From NCBI RefSeq assembly GCF_000283155.1, contig NW_004454166.1, positions 16,474,555 through 16,538,554 of the forward strand: a DNA stretch of 64,000 bases, in the 5' to 3' direction. A model generated the notes under the pieces. The model did no database searches. It saw only the letters and a list, made by a program, of their open reading frames with translations, and was not told where the DNA came from. Both the position numbers and the translations under genes were made by a program. This stretch comes from Ceratotherium simum simum. Its lineage: Eukaryota > Chordata > Mammalia > Perissodactyla > Rhinocerotidae. Shown piece after piece: positions 10,945 through 23,500 of the stretch (positions within the stretch are counted from its first letter, which is position 1; every line of letters begins with the position of its first letter).

Positions 10945-12168
10945 ACAATGACTGCCTTGTTGCTAAATTCAGTGGACACTTCACAGTTATTAGCCTACCT
11001 GCCCTCTCAACAGTATTTGACACTGTCGACGATGATCTCTTTCTTAATACACTCCTTGGCTTGCTTTTTCTCTTTTTGGCCTTTCTTCCTCTGCTTGTCT
11101 TTTCAGTTGGTACTCTTCTTGGTTCTTTCCTGAGCCTTCTTCTCACACTGAACATTCTCCTTGGGCTCTCTTATCCACACCCACGGCTTCACTGGGAAAT
11201 TCTAAATCTATATTTCTAGCCTAAGTATCTTTCCTGAATTTCAGCCCAGTAGATTCAACAGTTCACTTGACATCTTCCTGTGGACAGCACATAGGTAACT
11301 CACCCGTAGCAGGCTCATAGTTGAACTCATCAAGTCTCCCCTCAGTTCAGCTCTTCCTCCCATGTTCTCCATTTCTGTAAAGGGCACTTCTAAACATCTA
11401 ATTTCTCAATCCAGGATTCCTTGCATTTTATCTTCCAATCAATCACTAGCTCCTGTTGATTCTGCCTCTTTCCATCCCTACTGCTACTACACTAGTTTGG
11501 CCACTATCACCTTTTACCTGGACTACTGGAAAAGACTTCACCTAACAATACTTTCTGCTTCCAACCCTCATGCCACCATCCCCCGCCCCCCCAAACCATT
11601 ATTTCACACTCTAGCCAGAGGGATCTTTCTAAAACACAAATTAAAGCTTTTTGGGATCTTGCTTAAAATCTTTTGACGACTGTCCTTTGCTCTTAGGATA
11701 AAGCCCAAGTTCCTTTTAATAATATATGAAGCCCTGTATGATGTTTACCTTCTTGTATATTATTTCTTGTATATTACTCCCTCCCACACACTCTAAGTTC
11801 CCTGCCACACTTTCCCTTGTTCAATTCCTCAAACTACAATGCTTCTCTCATTTTCTGGCCTTTGCATGTTTTGTTCTTTCTGCCTGTAACCCTTCCTTCG
11901 CCTCCTTTGCTTGCCTAAATCATCCTTCAAGTCACTTTCTTTGAAAGGTCTTCTCTGACTTCCTTTATCATCTCCGTCTGCCCAGCTCCCCAGGCTAAGT
12001 GAGATGTTAACCTGTGTTTCCCAAGGCTGCCATGTTTCCTCTGTTGTAACACTCATCCAATCTCCCACTAGACTGTAAGCTCCATCTTGGTCACTTCTGC
12101 ATCCCCAGTGCTCAGTGTAAGGCTCAGTACAACCTAGGTGCTTAGCTTAGCAAACATTTGCTGAATTG
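10945..12168 (+). mobile_element. L2 LINE, ORF2 3' part to 3' terminus
   Basis: The sequence near 11,010-11,035 (TATTTGACACTGTCGACGATG) encodes an FDTVDD-like peptide, the degraded counterpart of the L2 reverse-transcriptase AFDTVDH motif. It continues through 'CTCCTTGGGCTCTCTTATCCACACCCACGGCTTC' and the 3' UTR ('GGATAAAGCCCAAGTTCC') to the terminus 'CTTAGCAAACATTTGCTGAATTG'. About 1.2 kb is nearly contiguous in sense orientation, with frames broken by many stops. Confidence 0.75.
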
Positions 12169-12439
12169 AATTTTAATGTGTCAGTAGCCATGGAGGTCTC
12201 AGTCCTACTGGTTTGCCTAGCCACCAGGAGCAGGAGGATTGGTGTGGAACATGACATTCTGTGGTGGTTCTTTGGCTGGATTCTTATTTCTCCTAAATTT
12301 TTCTGTTTATTTACTACTTTAGCAATCAGATGCAGTTAACCGCTCTGAACATTAGTTGCCTCATCAACAAATACATATGCTTGAACTTCCCAAGGGCAAA
12401 TGGTGGGACCAAATGATTTTTTTCTTTTTTTGTTATTAA

Positions 12440-13900
12440 TATTTTATGCATTAGTCAATCACATTTCCTCTCTTGTGCAATGATCATTCACGTTCTTTGG
12501 TACATTTATATTTTTCTTACTGATTTGAAAGACTTCTTTGTACATATATACATATTTGCCATATATTTTATAAATATTTTAAATTCATTTTTTAATTTAA
12601 AAAATATTTTTTTATGGCTATAGAAAAGCTTTTAATTGTTTTGATTCCATTCTTAGTTCACTTGCTGTTCAAAAATAGGTAGTGGGCCAGATGTGGCTTA
12701 TAGGCATAGTTTGCCAACCCCTGCACTAATATGTTCATTAAATTTGAACAATCTTTGCGTTCCTGGAAAAAAATACCACTTGATCATGAATATACTGCTG
12801 GATTTGATTTGCTAATATTTTATTTGGGATTTTTGTGTCTATATTTAGTTAGATTGGTCTAGCAGAGATTTCAAACTAGTTATAGGGCAGAAATATATTT
12901 TATTTGGCCTACATAATATTTTTTAAATTTTTGAATGAATAGCTAATGTTAAAAAAATTGGGAGATATTATACTGAAATTGGAGATTTCTTTAAAAAAAG
13001 GAATGTGGCAAAACTGAGAGAATATGGGCCCAGTTTTGTCACATTTTTAATAGATCTTCTGTATGTGTGTTTTCTATTTCATTAATTTCTACTCTCATTT
13101 TTATCTTTGACATTTGGTCTATAGTTTTCTGTTGCTAACCTTATCTGGTTTTTGTCTTTGCCTAGCCTTGTACCTAGCACTGACAAATCTTCCAGTTTTT
13201 TTCCAGTTCTGGAAAAGTTCAAATTACATAGGCATTTTCTGTTTCTTGAAGGTCTTATGGAATTGGCCTCTAAAACTATCTGGGTCTTCTATAATTTTGT
13301 CAGGTAGAGTTTTGATTTCCCTCTGTATTTTACATGGTTAGTGATCTATTAAAAATTTCAAACTCTTGTATCAGTTTTAGCAATTAATGCTTTCTAGAAA
13401 AATCATCTATTTTTTCCCCCAGATTTTCAAAGTTATATAATAAGGTTGCAATGGTTTTCTCTTACAATTTTAAGAATTACCTTTGTTTTTGGCTATCTTT
13501 CTCTTTCCTAAACTTGTTTATTTGTAGTTTTCTTTGTTTGGCCCGAGTTCTATTTTATTGGTCTTTTCAAAGAACCAGGCTTTGGTTTTATTGTTAAAGT
13601 CTATTTTTTAAAAATAAATTTCAACTTTAACTCTATTATTTCATTTTAAAATTTTCATCTGAATTAACTTGTTCCTTTTCTAATTTTTTGAAATGAATCT
13701 TTAGTTTAAAAAATTTTGAAAATCTTTCTTGTTTTCCAAATAAAATCCTTTTTCCCCTTGAACTTCCTATTCTGTTCCATTGATCTCTTTGTTTTCTTTC
13801 TGGTACTATGTTATTATAATACCATTTACCATCTGGAAGTCCTAGTCCCCTTTATTATTATTTTTCAAAAATTGTTTGGATATTGGGCCAGATGATATCT
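12440..13900 (-). mobile_element. LINE-1 ORF2 remnant, antisense, with DNA-transposon-like interruptions
   Basis: AT-rich sequence reads as antisense L1 ORF2: 'TTGCGTTCCTGG...CACTTGATCATGAATATACTGCTGGATTTG' (about 12,755-12,810) and 'CAAAGAACCAGGCTTTGGTTTTATTG' (about 13,568). Two segments (about 12,675-12,725 and 12,855-13,050) do not fit L1. The first ends in a hAT-like terminus (GTTTGCCAACCCCTG), suggesting nested DNA-transposon relics. Confidence 0.65.
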
Positions 13901-14025
13901 TATAGGCACTGATTCTTTGATAGCTAATGTGAAAATGCACCCAAATAAATCCCTTAAGTTACTTCCCTCTGAACCCAAATAGTCCTTATTCTTCTAGATA
14001 GTCAGTCTTTAAAAATGCCTATAAT

Positions 14026-14236
14026 CAATCTTTGTATGTGAATGTGGTGTATGATGTGGTGTATTTAAGTGTTTTGTGTGTCGTGTGTGTGTGCCTGTGG
14101 GGTGTGTGTTTATGTGCTCGTGCCTGTGCATAGGATGCATGTATAGTGTGTGGGGTATGTTTGTATATATGTGTGAGGTGTGTACAAAGTGTGTTTATTT
14201 GTGTGGTGTGTGTGTATGTATACGGTGTGTGTGTGT
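14026..14236 (+). repeat. TG-rich degenerate microsatellite (left half)
   Basis: A long alternating TG/TA tract is punctuated by C. It stops abruptly at an LTR start and resumes beyond the LTR at 14,683. Open frames through it (MCRVCVPVGCVF...) are composition artefacts. Confidence 0.85.
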
Positions 14237-14682
14237 TGTCAACTTAAAAAGCAAATTTGCCTGTTATTTTATCCTCAAAATGAGTTTATTCAGGAATAGC
14301 CAAAAGAATTGCAATTCAGGACATGCATGCTATGGCAAACCATAGGCAAATCCAGAAAAGAAAGGAGGGGAGCTGCCTTTATAGAGAAAAAGGGGGAGTA
14401 GGAAGGGCTGTTCTAAAGGAAAGTCCATTGAGGGAAAGGAGCAGTTCAGGGTGGCATTGGCTTCTTATTGGCTGAGCTGCAGCATTTCTCATTGGCTGGG
14501 CTGTTGCCAGGAAGGGAGAGAAATCTTCCTTCAGTAGTAAAGTAGTTTTACTTCCTGTCCAAGATGCAAACCTCTGTGGCTTCCTGTTTGGTATAACTGA
14601 AGATGTGTGATAGGGCATGAGAGCTCCCCCTACAGGCCTTCCGAGTCCAATTTAGTTAAGCTTTCTTTTATTACTTTCCACA
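14237..14682 (-). mobile_element. solo LTR of an endogenous retrovirus-like element, antisense
   Basis: A 446-bp block with TG...CA ends interrupts the TG-rich tract. On the minus strand it reads as an LTR: two CCAAT-type boxes ('AGCCAATAAG', 'AGCCAATGAG'), a TATAAAGG box (complement of 14,376-14,383), and AATAAA (complement of 14,285-14,290) about 90 bp later. No internal viral genes flank it, so it is a solo LTR. The host TG tract blurs the TSD (GTGTGT versus GTATGT). The family is not assigned. Confidence 0.7.
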
Positions 14683-14815
14683 GTATGTATATGATGTATC
14701 TGTGTATGTACCTGGGAAGTGTTATGGTATGTATGTGTATGTGTGCAGAGTATGTGCAATGTGTGTTTGTATTGTGTGTGTAGTATGTTTATGTATGTGG
14801 GGAGTGTGTGAGGTG
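14683..14815 (+). repeat. TG-rich degenerate microsatellite (right half)
   Basis: This continues the TG/TA tract of 14,026-14,236 beyond the inserted LTR. Confidence 0.85.
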
Positions 14816-16120
14816 TAAGAGAAATATCAAGGCCCATATCTAGCGGGTGCTAGAGTGCTCAGGGCATGTCAGACAGCCAGGCTTGGTCCTCAAACTCCCC
14901 TGCCTTCTTGGGGAAAGCAGGGCCATAACCTCCATCCTTTCTGAATGTTCCCTGTGGACAGCAGTGTGGGTTAATAGGGCCAGTCTCTCCTGGAGAGCCA
15001 CTGCCTAGGCTCCCACTCACTTCTGTCCTCCCTCTCCTGAGAAAAGAGAGACCTGCCCCTTTAAGAGAAGGAAGCTTCCATTGCTCTACTAACTAAGTAA
15101 AGAAGGCCTTACCGTTGGTGGTGAAGGTGGTGGAGATAGTGCCACTAGAGGGGTCAGGTCAGGATCAGGGTGGCAATGGGGTTCCCAAATAAATAGGTTA
15201 GCTGCTAAGTGGGGCAGAGGAGTCAGGAAGGAACATGCAAGGCAATGGGACCTTTGTCCCAAGTGGGGGTGAAGTGCCCACTGTGGGCCTCAGTCTTTTC
15301 TGCCCCAGGCCACATTCAGATAGTACAACTGTCCAGCTCTCCTGCCAGCTCCCACCCTACTGAGTGTGTACCTGCAGGTCGCTCACAGCTTCCTGAGCCC
15401 ATGGTGGTCTTCCCCAGTGCAGGCTCTACAGGGGTCCCTGGCAGAGCTGAGAAGGGGCCACTGTCACCCTGGGCACATCACTCTCTCCTTCCCTGTGGAT
15501 CTCCCTTTGCCCTGGCTCTGGAACACCATGCTTTCTAATTCCTGTTGGGAGTGAACACCCCTCTCAGAGCATCCTCAGGTCCTGCCTAACTCATGCTCCC
15601 ATCCTGCTCCTGCAGGTCTACAGCACCTCCAGCCTCAGTGTCCTGTCTGCATCCTGTGGCTTGAGCCTGAGGTTCCCACTTTCCCTGGCCAGATGGAGTG
15701 GCAGAGCCAGAATATCTCCATGCCCAGAAAGGATGCCTGCACTCAGACTTCCCCAGCCAGGAGGAGGATCCGGCATGCTCAAGTCCTGGGTGCAGGTAAG
15801 TCCATCTGCCGTTGGGTTGGGGCCAGAGGAGCAGGCTTGCCCCTGCCAAGGGCAGTGCTCACTCACGGTGTGGGGGTTGGGGAAAGAGCAGAGCAGGGTT
15901 TCACAAAGTGCCAGGATTCAAACGATCCACTGGCCTTTATGTGACTCATTTGCCCTTGACCACTAGTTTGCTGATTTCAGGGCTCCTTCTCCAGTTTCTA
16001 CTCCCCACTGGTGGCCAGCTGGCCCTGTGGCATCTAGTTTCCTTACCTGCCTCAAGAAGGCAGGTCTGCCACCTCCACTTGCTGTTGGCCATGGGGCAGG
16101 TGTGGAGGCCAAGGAAGAAC
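14816..16120. other. intergenic, no gene seen
   Basis: This is moderately GC-rich sequence with several overlapping frames of about 80-130 codons on both strands. None has a consistent splice context or motif. A CTCF-like site (GCCACTAGAGGGG) is at 15,141-15,153. Confidence 0.4.
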
Positions 16121-16124
16121 AGAA

Positions 16125-16322
16125 GGAGGATGGCTTTGGGGCAGAGGGGCCTGGGTTCAAATTTTAGCTCTGCCAACCCTGGACAAGTCACCTTGTCCCT
16201 CTCTGCCTGAGGTTCAGACTTATCCCTGGTAAATTGGGGCTAATACTTCCTAGGGTTACGGTGAAGATTAAATGAGACGATGTGTGTAAATTGCCCAGCG
16301 CAGCCCCTAGTACTCAACATGT
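16125..16322 (+). repeat. MIR SINE
   Basis: This is a sense MIR: 'GGCCTGGGTTCAAATTTTAGCTCTGCCA', 'GACAAGTCACCTTGTCC', 'GTGAAGATTAAATGAGACGATGTG'. It is an ancient tRNA-derived SINE. Confidence 0.75.
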
Positions 16323-16949
16323 ATAACTTTTCTCCCCATTTTCTCTCTTGCACCCCCAACCTCGTCTTGAGTGGATTACCGAGCCACAAACATCCATTTG
16401 GCAACTTCTGACACTTCCCATTGTTCGATTTACATAAGACCAGCAGCTTTCCCTCCCACAGCAGCAACAGAGATTTGCAGAGCAGATGTCTTGGTGTGAA
16501 ACTGCTCCCGGGAGGCATCCCATGAATGTTTGCCGACAAAGCAGTGCAGGGCTGACTTTCCTTCCAGCTCTGCCTTCTCACCCCAGGCTCTGGAGATTGA
16601 AGGCGCCTACCCACTCCGCGTCCTGTGTGTTTCCGTCCCAGACCTCAGATGCTGGGGGCCTGTCCTCCTGTCCCATGGCACCAGGCTGCAGATGGAGGGC
16701 TGTAAGGCTGGCTGGAGCAAGCTGCTCTGGTCTGGACCTGTGCCAGCCTGCTCTCATCCAAGAGGAGGCTCACGAGGGAGATGGAGACGGCAGGGTTCGT
16801 GAAGGGGCTGCAGCCTGGTGGGGGTGGCAGGTCCAAGTGTGGAGAACAGTTTTCCAAACCCCTCTGCACTGGGCCAGGAGGATGCTCCTTTGTCCTTGCT
16901 TGGGTTGGGTGATTACAGGTCTAAGCTTCAAAGCATGTTACAAACCTGG

Positions 16950-17520
16950 CTAATTGCTGGCCTGGGGGAGCTGGGCGAGCAGGCCAAGCCCGCTGGAGTG
17001 GGCACGCCAGGGGCCGCGGGCCTCTCATGGGGCTGGCACTTCTAGCCTGGGGCCGTCCTGGAGCCAGGAGCCCTGGTGTGGCCGCCCCGTCCTGCTGGCT
17101 CCTCGGGGAGGGCTGCGTCCCTCGCCGAGGCCTCCTCCCCTCTGGCCCAGAGGCTGCTCGGTCAGGTGGAAGTCTCCCCATTCAAACCGGCGCGGGCCAA
17201 TCAGGGGCCGGCGCGCTCGGCCCGTTCAAACGCGCGGCTCAGTCCGGCCTCCCGCTCCCGCCTGGCGCCCGCCTCGGAGACGCTGGCGCGGGGGGCGGGT
17301 GAACCTGCTGCCTCGGTTACTGGGGAGCAACACAGACGCCTCGGGTTACAGGCGCTCCTGCCCGCCGGGAGCGGGCCGCCATGGAGCGCTCCCTGCACCG
17401 CGTCTCCCTCGGGAGCCGGCGCGCCCACCCGGACTTGTCCTTCTACCTCACCACCTTTGGTAAGTGCCCGCCACGGCTGGCTGCTGTACCCTGCGCTCAG
17501 CGCCCAGAAAGGGCCACCCC
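16950..17520 (+). promoter_or_regulatory. RGS3: CpG-rich promoter region and 5' UTR of the RGS3 long isoform
   Basis: GC content and CpG density rise sharply here compared with the flanks, as in a CpG-island promoter. A CCAAT box lies at 17,197-17,201 ('GGGCCAATCAGG') and a GC box (GGGGCGGG) near 17,292. No TATA box is evident, consistent with dispersed initiation. The about 100 bases before the start codon contain no upstream ATG. The start site within this region is not resolved. Confidence 0.75.
17381..17459 (+). CDS. RGS3: RGS3 coding exon 1 (residues 1-26)
   Basis: The ATG sits in an optimal Kozak context (GCCGCCATGG) with no upstream ATG in the preceding 100 bases. It encodes MERSLHRVSLGSRRAHPDLS and FYLTTF, leaving one base, then a GTAAGT donor. 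The basic N-terminus precedes the C2 domain. It lies in the CpG-rich region. Confidence 0.96.
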
Positions 17521-20500
17521 GCGGTGACAGCTGAGGCCGGGAGCAGGAGATCCTTCTGTTTGAGGGGCACCGTCTCTGGCCCCTTCCTCCTGTGGTTGCC
17601 CAGGAGGGACTCAGAGCACAGGCTCAGGTGGGGCAAGCCGCCGGGCACCACCTGCTGCTTGGCCACTGGCACCAAGTGCGGCTGGTTTCTGCCTCACTTG
17701 GCTGGAATAATTATGCCCCAGTTAATCTTTCAGAGACTCGGTTTGTCACCACTGAGTTTCCCATTAGCAAGCAGCTCAGGGTTGAATCAAGGTCTTGTTA
17801 CTACATTTCAAGGTTTTCTCCGTCCTCTTTCCTTTGGCTCAGGGACAGGACAGGTGCCAGGTCAGCCCAGGTGGCCTTGGCTCCTTCTGGACTCACCTTG
17901 GAAGCCTGCAGTATGACTGCTTCAGTGGATATCTGACCCCCAGGAGAGATGAGAGAATTCTCTCTTCCAGGAGCGACCAGGCTCTCGGGAGGGTCACAGG
18001 GCTGCCGAGGGGGCTTGAGGTTGAATGAAATGGGCAGTAGGCACCTGCCCCTAAACCATTAGATAGCAAGATGGGTTCCCCCAAATAACACTGGGCAGCA
18101 ACTGCCCCAGCGGTCCAAGTAATCATAGTAAAGATAACAGGCCTGTCCTAGAACACCGCGCTTCCCAGCTCTCCCTTTCCTCACTGGTTCTGCAGCTCCC
18201 TGTGGAGAAGAGCTTATATTTCCTCTGTGAAGACTTGAGATGCAGAGGGAGGAAGGTCTCCCCGTGAGCCAGGGGCAGAGTTGGCACTGAGCTCAAGCCT
18301 GCTGAGACGACCTGTCCAGCACATTTTTCTCTGGAACTTGTATACAGTTTTCTTTATGAAGGTTGGACCAGTTACTGCAACATAACTGGACTTTGACCAG
18401 ATTTCAAAGGCAGAGCACCCACGGAGTTAGGCTCTCCCTGGGGTTCCGGCTCTCCGACTCTCAGGCTTGCCTCTCTCAGCACACTTGGCTCTTCACAACC
18501 TGCCTTTTTCTCTAGGGGCAGAGAAAGTGATGGAAAAGCAGTGGCTTGGCCCCTAGAAATGGCCTGTGGTCTGGCATCCTGGAATTCACTGGTCCAGTTG
18601 GTAGAAAAGAACACGGAGCGTAATTAACTAGTCACCGTTTGCTGAGCACTTACCAAGTGCTGTGCCTTGTGTCATGTGCTCTATCTGCGTTAATCCGCCC
18701 AGCCCTTGGAGGCAGTCCCTATTTATCCCATTGGGATGTGGGACTCTACCAGACAAGAGAGGTTTCTGGGATGATCTGACTTCGTAGGGCTGGGGTGGTC
18801 AGGAAAGAGTGTCAGGGAGCTGTGAAGCCCCATTACCTTGGCTGTGTCCTGATTAAAAAGTAGAAATACATTTCATTGTTTTTTTCTCCTTATTATTATA
18901 CGATATATTCATTGTTGAAAACTTACTGAAAAGAAGAAAGTGAAAATCACCTGTAATCTGACTCCCCAGAGAAGACCGTTGTTAACATTTGGGTTTATAT
19001 CCTTCCAGAGTTATTTCTCTGTGTGTGTATGTGTGTGTGTCTAATTTTAACAAAGTTGAGATCCTATTGTATGCACAGTTTTGTAACTCATTTCTTTTCC
19101 TTACTGGGATGATGTGACTATTTCCTTGCATCAGTCCATATTCTTCTACTGAATTAATCTTCCTGCCAGATCTGGGAAGTTGGGGAGGGTCCAGCCCAGC
19201 AGGGAGTGGATGCCCTGCCCACTCCAGCCGTGGCCTCAGGGCTGGGTTGGGTGGGTATCAGTGAAGGTTGCTCTTTGAACGGGTGACTGTGACCTGAGTG
19301 TGCAGCGGGCAGGCAGGAACCTGGCGGAGTGGGGAGCCTCCTGCTCTTACATCTGCAGTCTCCTCTCAGATCTCTCCGAGGACACTGATTGACACTGGAA
19401 AAGTTCTCTCCTGTTTCCTGCATCAACTCTTGTTTCCCTGACAAATGCTGCTCCTCTGGCAGGCTGCTGATTTACACTGAGTGATCTTTGCTTCTCTGCT
19501 CAGGAATGAAGATTCTTATCAGTGGTTACCAAACCTGGCCAATTATCAGAAGCAGCTGGGGAGCCTGTTAAAAACACAGATTCCTAGGATCTTCTCGCAG
19601 AGATTCTGGTTTAATAGGTCCGGGGTGGAGCCTGAGAATCTATAATTTTAAGAAGTCATAGAAGTATTTTGGCGATCAGCCAGGTTTGGAAGCTATGGAT
19701 TCAGAGCTAACATGGAATCCCTTGTCTGTGAAGGTCTTTGCTAAGTTTTCCTCAGTTCGCTGGCCTTTCCCTGGCAGGGCAGGTAGCCCGCAGGCTTCAG
19801 CAGTGGGCTTTGCCCTGGTAGACCAGATGAAGGTGCTGCCCGGCTGGTAATTTCTTGAGAACAAACATTTAAAGGGAGCTTAAACATCTCTGGAAATATA
19901 AAGAGACGAAATTCTTTTGACCAGAATTCCCTTCAGCGAGAGTACCGTATGGCACACGTGGTTTATGTATTGTGTGTGTGTGTGCGCACGTGAGTCCAAC
20001 CCCTTGTTTGCCTGACTTCTAAGGTAGTGGCCTGGCTTCAGGGGAGGTGAGGATGTAAAGCAGGGCTAGAACCCAACTACTCCAGAGGGATTTTTTTCTT
20101 TATTTATAAGAACTGCTGTAATTTGAAGGAGTCATTATAGGGGTACATAAGGTTTTTTTCCCCTTCAGGATTATATCTTTTAATTTTATTAATATATTTG
20201 TTAACATGTTTTTAAAAAAAAAGCTTTATTGAGATATAAATCACATACATATAATTCACTCATTTCAAGTGTACAATTGAATGGTTTTTAGTACATTCAC
20301 AGAGTTGTGTAACCATTACCACAGTCAGTTGTAGAACATTTTTATCACCTCTAAAAGAAACATTGCACCCTTTAGCTTATTACCCCCAATTCCCACCACT
20401 CCCCTCTGTGTGCCACAGCAGAGCACGCGCACTTAACCACTTGCGCCACCGGGCCAGCCCCAAGCATAATATTTTATATAGAAAATAAAAACCCAAGTTC

Positions 20501-23500
20501 ACAAAAGTGTTCAGTAAATATTTAAAGAATATCTTCTTGAAGGGCCGCCAACTTATTAGCTTGCCTGAGGCAACAAATTTATTAACCTGCCTAGGATCTC
20601 TGGTCTGGGGTCTGGATGTGGTAAGTGGTCACAGGAGAGAGAGGTTGCTTTTCCTCCAGGTGTCTGGGCCAGGAGGTGACAGGCAGGCTGGACCTGTTCT
20701 GAGGGCTGCAGGTAGCTGTGGACATTGGGTGACACAATCTAGTTCTCTTTAGAACTGTTATCCCCAAATGAACCTGCAAGGCGAAAGCTGTGGGGAGCAG
20801 CTCTACGTGCAGGCTCTGGAGAAGTGCCTGGAATCTTTGGTTTGCCAGAGAGAATTCAGGAAGATGTGGTTCCAAAGGCAGAGTAGACTAAGGAATGTCA
20901 TTAATTTGCTGGGCATTTTCTTTGTTTTCCTCTGTTTGTTGTGACAGTACAATGTTAGCTGGGACCCCATCCCATTTCTTTCTCTGCCTCTCGTTAGAAG
21001 CCACAGAGATAAAAAATCCATTTTGTGTAGTGAGAATGCAGCTTGGGAACAGATGCCAGCCAGCTGCTCCGTGTGTTGGGCAGTGTGAGGGCAGGCCCTG
21101 AAGTGGAGGCCTGTGACATGCCCCTGCCAGCTGCCCCTGGCTTGCCCTGCTGCTCTGAGCTGGGAACATTCCCTGGGCTTGGCTGGGAAACCCATCCAAC
21201 TGTTTCTCGGGAGCTCGTCATGTGGTGGTCAGATTCCTCAGCATTTATTGGCTTATCTGTCATTTGAGGTCCATCTGCTTGGGAGCGTTCAGAAATTCCT
21301 CAAAGTTTCTGGCCTGTTGATAGCCTTTTGTTCTTTTTCTCCCAATTCTGCTATATGTATTTTTTTTTCTTAACCTTTCTTATTATGAAATATAACACAT
21401 ATAGAAAAGTATCTCCCTAAATGATGTGTAAAGTGATTTATCGTAAAGCAAATACCTGTGTAACTTTCACTGGGATCAAAGATAGAACATTGCCATTATC
21501 CAGAAGCCTCATGTTTGATAGGTAGTTTTTTTTTTCTTTATCATTCAGTTCAAATATGTTCTAATTTTCATAGTCATTTCTTCTTGAACCCATGGGTTAT
21601 TTGGAAGTATATTTCTTTTTTTTTTTTTTTTTTTTAAGGGCGATCAGCCCTGAGCTAACATGCATGCTAATCCTCCTCTTTTTGCTGAGGAAGACCAGCT
21701 CTGAGCTAACATCTATTGCCAATCCTCCTCCTTTTGTTCTTCCCCAAAGCCCCAGTAGATAGTTGTATGTCATAGTTGCACATCCTTCTAGTTGCTGTAT
21801 GTGGGACGTGGCCTCAGCATGGCCGGAGAAGCGGTGCGTGGGTGCGCGCCCAGGATCCAAACCTGGGCCGCCAGCAGCGGAGCGCAAGCACTTAACTGCT
21901 AAGCCACGGGGCCGGCCCTGGAAGTATATTTCTTAATGTCCAAATATTGGGGATTTTCTAGTAATAGTTTTAGCCGTTATTTTATGTTTTGGTTAGAGAG
22001 CATGCTCTGCCTCCTTTTAGTCCTTTGGTGGCTCAGCATATAGTCAATTTTTTTTCTTTTTTGGTAAGGAAGATTGGCCCTGAGCTAACATCTGTTGCCA
22101 ATCCTCCTCTTTTTGCTTGAGGAAGAGTGACCCTGAGCTAACATCTGTGCTGGTCTTCCTCTATTTTGTGTATGGGACACCGCCACAGCATGGCTTGATG
22201 AACAGTGTGCAGGTCCGTGCCTGGGATCCTGGCCTGTGGAAGCGGAGTGTGCTGTGAACTTAACCACTACGCCACCAGGCCGGCCCCAGATAGTCAATTT
22301 TTATAAATGTTCTGTGTGTACTTGAAAACATCTGCAGTAGTTGTGTATAGTGTTCTTTGTATATATCAGGTTTAGGTCAAGTTTACTAATTACGTTGTTT
22401 AAATGTTCTGTATCCTTGCTGATCCCCCCTCCCCCATTTGTTCGATCAGTTATCGAGAGAGGTGTTAAAATTCCTACTATGATTGTAAATTTGTCTATTT
22501 CTTATTATAGTTCTGTCAGTTTTTCCTTTATATATTTTGAAGCAATATTAAGAGCATACAAATTTAGAATTACGAAGTCTTCTTTTATTGTTATGAAGTC
22601 TTCTCTTTATTTCTAGTAAAGTCTACTTTTCCTGACATTAACATAGCTACCCAGCTTTCTTTGGGTTAATAATTGCCTGGCCTATCTTTTTCCATCCTAT
22701 TTCTTTCAATCTTTCTGTTTCTTTATCTTTTAGGTGTGCTGTGTCTATTACAAACTGCAGGCACAGAGTTGTTGTGACCAGAAACCAGGCAAGGAAAGGG
22801 TTAATGAAAATCTGATCCATCACTAAACACAGTCTGTCAAATGTTTTTTAGAGGAGAAAACTAAATGTGCTGTTTTTCAGAAGATAATGTCCTGGTTTTT
22901 GCAGATGTTGCCATCCTGCAGTGAAACTTACAGGGGTGTAGCAAGACCCCTGCAAATTGCTCCAGCTCTAAGTGTCCAAAAGTCACCTTGGACCTGCTAT
23001 GCAATGGCGTGGTGCATTGAGCTCATTATGTAATTGCTTTGAACTCGTTATGTAATGGCCTGCACATGCGCCCTCATTAGGCCCAGTTGTTACACAGTTG
23101 TAACACATCCTCTGCACTCCCGGTGTGTATCCACCTGCACTAAGCTCGGCGTGGGGGGTGGGCACTGTTTTGGGAGCTATCCCGGGTGTTCCCCATTGCT
23201 TGTGCAAGCAATAAACCTTTTTTCTTCACTCGCTTCAGCCTTAGTTGTGCTTTTCGTCACTCACCAAGAGACAGACCCATTGAGTTTGGTTACATTGTTT
23301 TTTTTTTTTTTTTTAAAAGATTTTATTTATTCATTTTTTTCCCCCCAAAGCCCCAGTAGATAGTTGCATGTCATAGGTTCACATCCTTCTAGTTGCTGTA
23401 CGTGGGACTCGGCCTCGCGTTGGGCGGAGAAGTGGTGCCTCGGGGCGCGCCCGGGATCCGAACCCGGGCCGCCAGCATCAGAGCGCGCGCACTTAACCGC

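Noticed and set aside
14076..14345. Cys/Val-rich 89-codon frame resembling a cysteine-rich peptide
   Set aside because: It is encoded by a TG-rich microsatellite, and the cysteines come from TGT repeats.
17464..17916. 150-codon frame just after exon 1, possible extension of the first exon
   Set aside because: It starts downstream of a perfect GTAAGT donor, and exon 1 joins exon 2 in phase with the known RGS3 sequence.
22740..23294. intact endogenous retrovirus
   Set aside because: Only one LTR is present, followed by a SINE and LINE-like sequence. No internal coding region or second LTR was found.
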